A DNA stretch of 64,000 nucleotides from Suillus spraguei (taxonomy: Eukaryota > Basidiomycota > Agaricomycetes > Boletales > Suillaceae), in NCBI GenBank assembly GCA_016800925.1, contig JABCPU010000094.1:1-64000 (forward strand), given 5' to 3'. Both the position numbers and the translations under genes were made by a program. The notes under the pieces are model-generated. The model was given only the letters and a program-made list of their open reading frames with translations. It did no database searches and was not told where the DNA came from. Positions 59,827-64,000 of the stretch are shown here, one piece after another; within the stretch, counting starts at the first letter, position 1; every line of letters starts with the position of its first letter.

Positions 59827-61959
59827 ATGACTTTACCTCAGCAGGATCAAGGTAAGTGAGTATAAGCAACTCGGCAAGTGACTGACTGTGAGGCTCGACA
59901 GAAGCGCGTGGTGCCAAGAAAAAAGCTATCGAAAACGCAGGTGAGCGACCGAAAACACCATCAATAAATCAAACTGACCTGAGATTCAGTTTGGAAGCAA
60001 GATAAACCAAGACGCAAGAATGCGACAGCGACATCAGCCCAAGACTGTCCTGCCACAAAAAAGAGAACTGACGCGTTGGCACCGGCACCTACTCCAAGTC
60101 GGAACTCCAGCTCCACTGGCAAGTCAAACAGGACTATGGTGTCAAGAAAGCCGTCAACACTGAGTCCGTTGATACACTTGAAACTGATTTATGGTACTTA
60201 CATGGAAAAATGTTGGGCACTGGCAGAGCGTCCGCGCGACATGAGCGACTCAGATGATGGTATCTTGCAGGCTCCACTGATGGTTGATAAGCAACTTGAA
60301 GGTCAGCCTACGCCGTGACCAAAAAGGAAGTCCGAGTCTCACATGATCATCTTGTGCAGCGCAGCCTAACTATCGACGACCAGCGAAACTCTGCCGAACT
60401 TACGCTATGAGAGATGTGGCGTTGCCTGAAGATGAAGATGAGGAGCAGAGTGCTGACTCTGATACGAGTCGGCCCAGGGACAAACCGAGTCGGGACAACT
60501 TACTAACCGATTCAGACGGTAGTGATCATGAGAGCAGTGCCACTGACAGCGAGGATGAAGATTCGGCTGCAATGAAGCTTTTCGATGAGGTCAGCTTTAT
60601 TATATCATATGCTTGTGGACTCACGTTTGATACTTTCAAGGTCGCGTCGGTCGTCACCAACAAGCAGCAGGTAGCATCGAAATCACGTGGCACTTCAAAA
60701 GCCGAGTTCAAGGCCCGAGATCACAAACAAGCGGCGGAGACTCCTACCTGGGCCAATATGGATGTTGAAGATGCAGTTTCGGAGTCCATTGAAGATCGCT
60801 CGACTGGTGGCAACTCGTCAGAATTTCAATCTGACGATGAAGGTACTGCACCGACTCGGAAACTTCAAACCTCAGACACGAAGACTCGGAGTATCGCCTC
60901 ACTCGTTCGAACAGAAAGTGGAAAGGTGAAATTACTTGATCAGAACATAGAGACTCGCAGAGTTCTTCAGTCCGCAATCATGGAAGTCAAGTGCCACCTT
61001 TTTTTCGCCAACGGCTACCCTGAATTGGTTGACAAGAACCAAGTCGCGCTGCAAGCATTGATAGTAGTCCCCGAAAAACGTGGTGTGCATCCAATCAAAG
61101 AACGTCTTCAATCAGACGTTAGGTATGCGTCACAACTCGGTAGCTTGGTGAGTTCAACTTGCACCCTTTCTTATCAGTCTCTAACCATATGCGAGGTGGA
61201 TGCTCGTGTTCCAATATTGCGCCGTGAGCTGAAGGAAGACGCATGTGCGAATGCCGATGGTTACTTTCGCCTTGGACACACCGACTCTGGGAAAGCTGCA
61301 GCGAGAAGGCTGTTGGATAAGCTTGCATATATATACGCCTTGAAGTTTGATGTGAGATCTCTCCCCTTGCCTGTACTACTGACATTGTTGAAATTATACA
61401 GATCAATAATGAGGCTTCGCCCATTGGGAAGAAGCCCTACCAGGGTGAACTCTTACTTTTCTTAATATATCGGCAGCTCTTTCATAGCTCGAGGTCCATT
61501 GCCATCAAGTTTACGGAACGCTTCGTCGAAATCGCCAACAACAAAGGCCAGCGCCCCGAAGTCCCTATCCCTTTGCTGGCATTGGTTGCAACTGCGGTAA
61601 CGTGCTTGTCGTCATTGTACGGATGTGCCGTCTAACTCGTTGCAAAGGTGTATGCAGCCCTTCTGTGGAAGTCGCAAGGTTCACCGTCGAAATTCAACTT
61701 TACAGGAAATTTATTCAGCGAGACATACAACTACCATGTCAGGTTCCTGGAAAAACTGAAGAAGGACGCACCTGCGAAATTCCACTGTATGATGGCCGAC
61801 ATCTATGAGGCTGCGCAGTGAGTTCCACTTAGGTAGTATTCCCTCGATGCTCACTCTGCTTGCAGGAAGTTGCGATACAGCGGCGCCGCTGCCAGTGGCC
61901 ATGCTGCTGAGCTCGAAGCATTCGAGTTACTTGACCTCGACAATATGGAAGAAGACTGA
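59827..61959 (+). CDS. DUF6532-like protein carried by the Plavaka element
   Basis: ATG 59827 starts MTLPQQDQ. Exons then join in frame through short introns, including 59852 to about 59899, 60301-60361, about 60591-60647, about 61147-61195, about 61351-61401 and about 61595-61648. The N-terminal half is low-complexity, Lys/Ser/Thr then Asp/Glu-rich (nuclear-type). The C-terminal half is a helical domain: LRRELKEDACANADGYFRLG, then PYQGELLLFLIYRQLF, then EVPIPLLALVATAVYAALLW, then KFNFTGNLFSETYNYHVRFL, then DAPAKFHCMMADIYEAAQKL. It ends LDNMEED at 61957-61959. This matches my memory of the DUF6532 family of basidiomycete proteins of unknown function. It lies inside the terminal repeats, so it is cargo or an accessory gene of the element. 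No lesion seen. Confidence 0.75.
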
Positions 61960-62347
61960 TTCATCCCCCACTTGTTTTCATGGTGTACAATACGGAATTG
62001 TGAAGCTGATACATAGTCTCCTGGTTGATCATAGCGCGCACTGTTATTTAAATTACCCTACTAGCCCATATACCCATTTTTAATCAAATTTAATTTTGTT
62101 CTTGTTATCTTATTCTGTCTGATTCGGTTGGAACTCTCGTCTAAGATCAAACAATTAATTCTACAAGTCATGATAATGTGTTTGAATAACTGAAAATCAT
62201 TGCTAATTCTTGTGTTTTTATTAGGGGGTAAAAAAACCGAACTAAGCTTGCTAAAACTTGAATTTGTATAATTTAGACATAATAACGCAGGATTAGTTCT
62301 AATGTTGCATCTTTAGTCAAATTTGTTGGGGGAGGGTTTTCCTGATG

Positions 62348-62580
62348 GACAAAGCTATGTACAATTGACGGTGAGCAAAAGGATCCGTTTGAAGGTCCAG
62401 TACGATGCGCGCCAGCGTTAACCCTTGTGGTTGTATACGCAGGCCGCAAGGGAAACTGTCTTCAATTTACCGTTCACGAAGAACGATTTGGATGGAAAGG
62501 TTAACGCGGGGAATACAGTGGCTCTCAAATGTATTGATAAGTTGGACTTCAATGAGACAACGATGTAGAGCCCACTAGCA
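62348..62580. other. Intergenic, nothing recognised
   Basis: Right flank of the Plavaka element. No gene was seen. Confidence 0.5.
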
Positions 62581-62690
62581 CCAGGAAATTCCTTAATGCC
62601 CTTAATCAGCTTAACTCACTTATCTCGAAACTTGTTTGCTCTCTCTCACATCATTTACCGGGCATATCCATATCTTATAATGTGCGAGCT
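62581..62690. mobile_element. Truncated MITE-1 fragment
   Basis: CAGGAAATTCCTTAATGCCC followed by the TTAATCAGCTTAACTCACTT and ACATCATTTACC stretches matches the first 110 bp of MITE-1, with a deletion in the terminal repeat. The other end is missing. Confidence 0.85.
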
Positions 62691-62761
62691 AGCTTACCAG
62701 GTCTTCGAACGCCACTAGACTTGCATCGATGACAACGAAAGAGGCAAGATAAATTAATACA

Positions 62762-63300
62762 AGCTTTTCAAGGGAGCGGTACGGCAAAAGGCCGGAGAGG
62801 TAACTCGTACTTGAATGAGTCAACCTCAAACTCAGCGTCAGACTCATCGCTGGAGTAGTCTGAAAGATCGCGTGGTCCACCGAGCTGGTACACATCCCCA
62901 AATGCAAATGGAGTCTGAGGCATGTCGTTGGAGTCGTCTATATGTCTAAGCTAGAACGGAGGCAACTAGCTGCTGACCGAGCTGTGCCTAAGGCTTCGTC
63001 TTCTGGAAGAACTCGCTTAACTTCTAAGTCTTCGTCAATTCATCCGCAAACAGGGGCTTTTGGACCTCCCGCTGGAAGTACACCGTAGATATGCGCGACG
63101 ATGGCTTGTGTGAACTCTGTTTCTGCACTAGTCAATATCATTACATGTATTGTCTAAAAAAGACGAGGAAGCAGCGTATCATCGAGCCCGTTCAGTGTAA
63201 CCATACGGGTGATGGTGCGGATGACTTCCGCCGAAAAAGACTGTCTTCTGGATCCACATCCGCTATGGAAGCAGATGAACGACTCAGCAACTGATCCAGA
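62762..63300 (-). other. Possible coding remnant, unrecognised
   Basis: Minus-strand pieces such as PQTPFAFGDVYQLGGPRDLS and DEDLEVKRVLPEDEALGTA look like protein (acidic, low stop density) but need frame changes to join. No family recognised. It may be the 3' part of a decayed gene. Confidence 0.3.
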
Positions 63301-63385
63301 GCGGCGTGACTCAAAGATTAACACGCGGAGCACCTGTAAAGAATGAAGCGAGAGACTAGTCTGCTGTCTTTGACTTGCTTGTACC

Positions 63386-64000
63386 TCATTTTATCGGTGG
63401 AGCCTGGCACCTAGGGGCGCCGGATGGTAATCGTCCGCTGAGAGCCAAGAGTCCAGCAAGGTGCAATATTGAAGGATGATGGTGAGATACTGCAGCCTCG
63501 ATTATGGCAGGACAGTCCACCACCACTTTCAGCGATTGCTGGAACGAGGCTTGGATGAAGCTCGGGAAAACACAACGCCATGGTTTCTTGTCCTTGTCAT
63601 AGTTGCTATCGGTGATCCTCAGCAGCACGTCCTTCCATTAAGCCTGCCGACCTTCCACCAGGCTAATCCGGAAATTGAGAAGTCGGGTACTCTTAAGGAC
63701 AAGCCGTGCACCAGTTCCCTCCCGCCCAACATAGGCAGGATCAAATAGGAAGGTCGTAAAGTGGCGCAAAACTGCAGGCCCATAATACCGCTTGTCAGTC
63801 ACAAAGCGCCTCGATGCTGCTCCCACTGCTTCCCCGATCCGAGGCTCAATATGGATAATACCGCGGATGAGTATATCGATAGCGTCTGTGAGCGGTAAAG
63901 AGGCATGCAAACGGCGGAGCCACGATTGCAAATATGTCTGTAGCATAGATATCTGCGTTACAAGATGATTGGAGTAGGCAAATGACCCTTCAGGACGACG
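63386..64000 (-). CDS. Partial unknown gene, runs off the right edge
   Basis: An open minus-strand frame enters from the window end (SFAYSNHLVTQISMLQTYLQ, then HIEPRIGEAVGAASRRFVTD, then FTTFLFDPAYVG). An exon change near 63600-63650 joins it to a second piece (KDKKPWRCVFPSFIQASFQQ) ending at 63386. The start and upstream exons are outside the window. No family recognised. Confidence 0.45.

Larger units (their letters stand above)
55868..62347. mobile_element. Plavaka DNA transposon, 6.5 kb, apparently complete, with a cargo gene
   Basis: Perfect 18-bp terminal inverted repeats CATCAGGAAAACCCTCCC at 55868-55885 and 62330-62347, with 2-bp target duplications GA at 55866-55867 and 62348-62349. 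It carries two divergent genes, a Plavaka transposase (minus) and a DUF6532-like gene (plus), sharing a 650-bp intergenic region. No stop or frameshift was seen in either gene. Confidence 0.92.

Overview
This window comes from a filamentous basidiomycete (Agaricomycetes). The genes have many 45-65 nt GT..AG introns. The recognisable families are fungal: actin, Naa15, Pds5, KDZ and Plavaka transposases, DUF6532-like and PARP-type zinc-finger proteins. The mix of small repeat-associated families resembles Rhizoctonia/Ceratobasidiaceae, but that placement is inference from memory of family content, not a computed assignment.

Layout. 1-2.76 kb: the end of a solo-type LTR and a decayed KDZ transposase. 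2.8-5.2 kb: three short-unit satellites and a deleted copy of an ankyrin-like gene. 5.4-14.0 kb: two ordinary housekeeping genes on the minus strand, Naa15 (NatA auxiliary subunit) and Pds5 (cohesin regulator). 14.0-18.7 kb: gene-poor, with one multi-pass membrane protein gene. 18.7-22.9 kb: two tandem copies of a dispersed repeat, each carrying a G-rich minisatellite, ending about 130 bp before the actin start. 23.0-24.6 kb: a complete ten-exon actin gene. 24.8-35.1 kb: a small membrane-protein gene (M) and an unknown multi-exon gene (N), separated by an apparently intact LINE. 35.1-47.7 kb: a second, tandem copy of the block (actin 3' end, M, N), heavily invaded by elements. 48-55.4 kb: transposase and gene fragments, a decayed PARP-type zinc-finger gene, the complete ankyrin-like gene, and a Pro/Ala-rich membrane protein. 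55.9-62.3 kb: an apparently complete Plavaka DNA transposon with a DUF6532-like cargo gene. 62.3-64 kb: fragments, and a gene cut by the right edge.

Mobile elements. In the second M copy, a Ty3/gypsy chromovirus (36606-44497, target duplication CTGGG) sits inside a 474-bp solo LTR (duplication GCCGC), which sits inside a further LTR-like insertion (duplication GCAG[C/T]). Two 270-bp MITEs also interrupt this gene. Removing the LTR nest and both MITEs, keeping one copy of each target duplication, joins the M reading frame without a break; this supports every assigned boundary. The MITEs, a 417-bp MITE and the Plavaka element all begin CATCAGGAAA, and all but one show clean 2-bp target duplications, suggesting one transposition system with several passengers. 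The gypsy element also carries an intact, intron-containing antisense gene whose spliced product has a Zn2Cys6-like cysteine pattern, while its gag-pol is broken.

All functions are read from recognisable motifs in the translated sequence; no database search was run.
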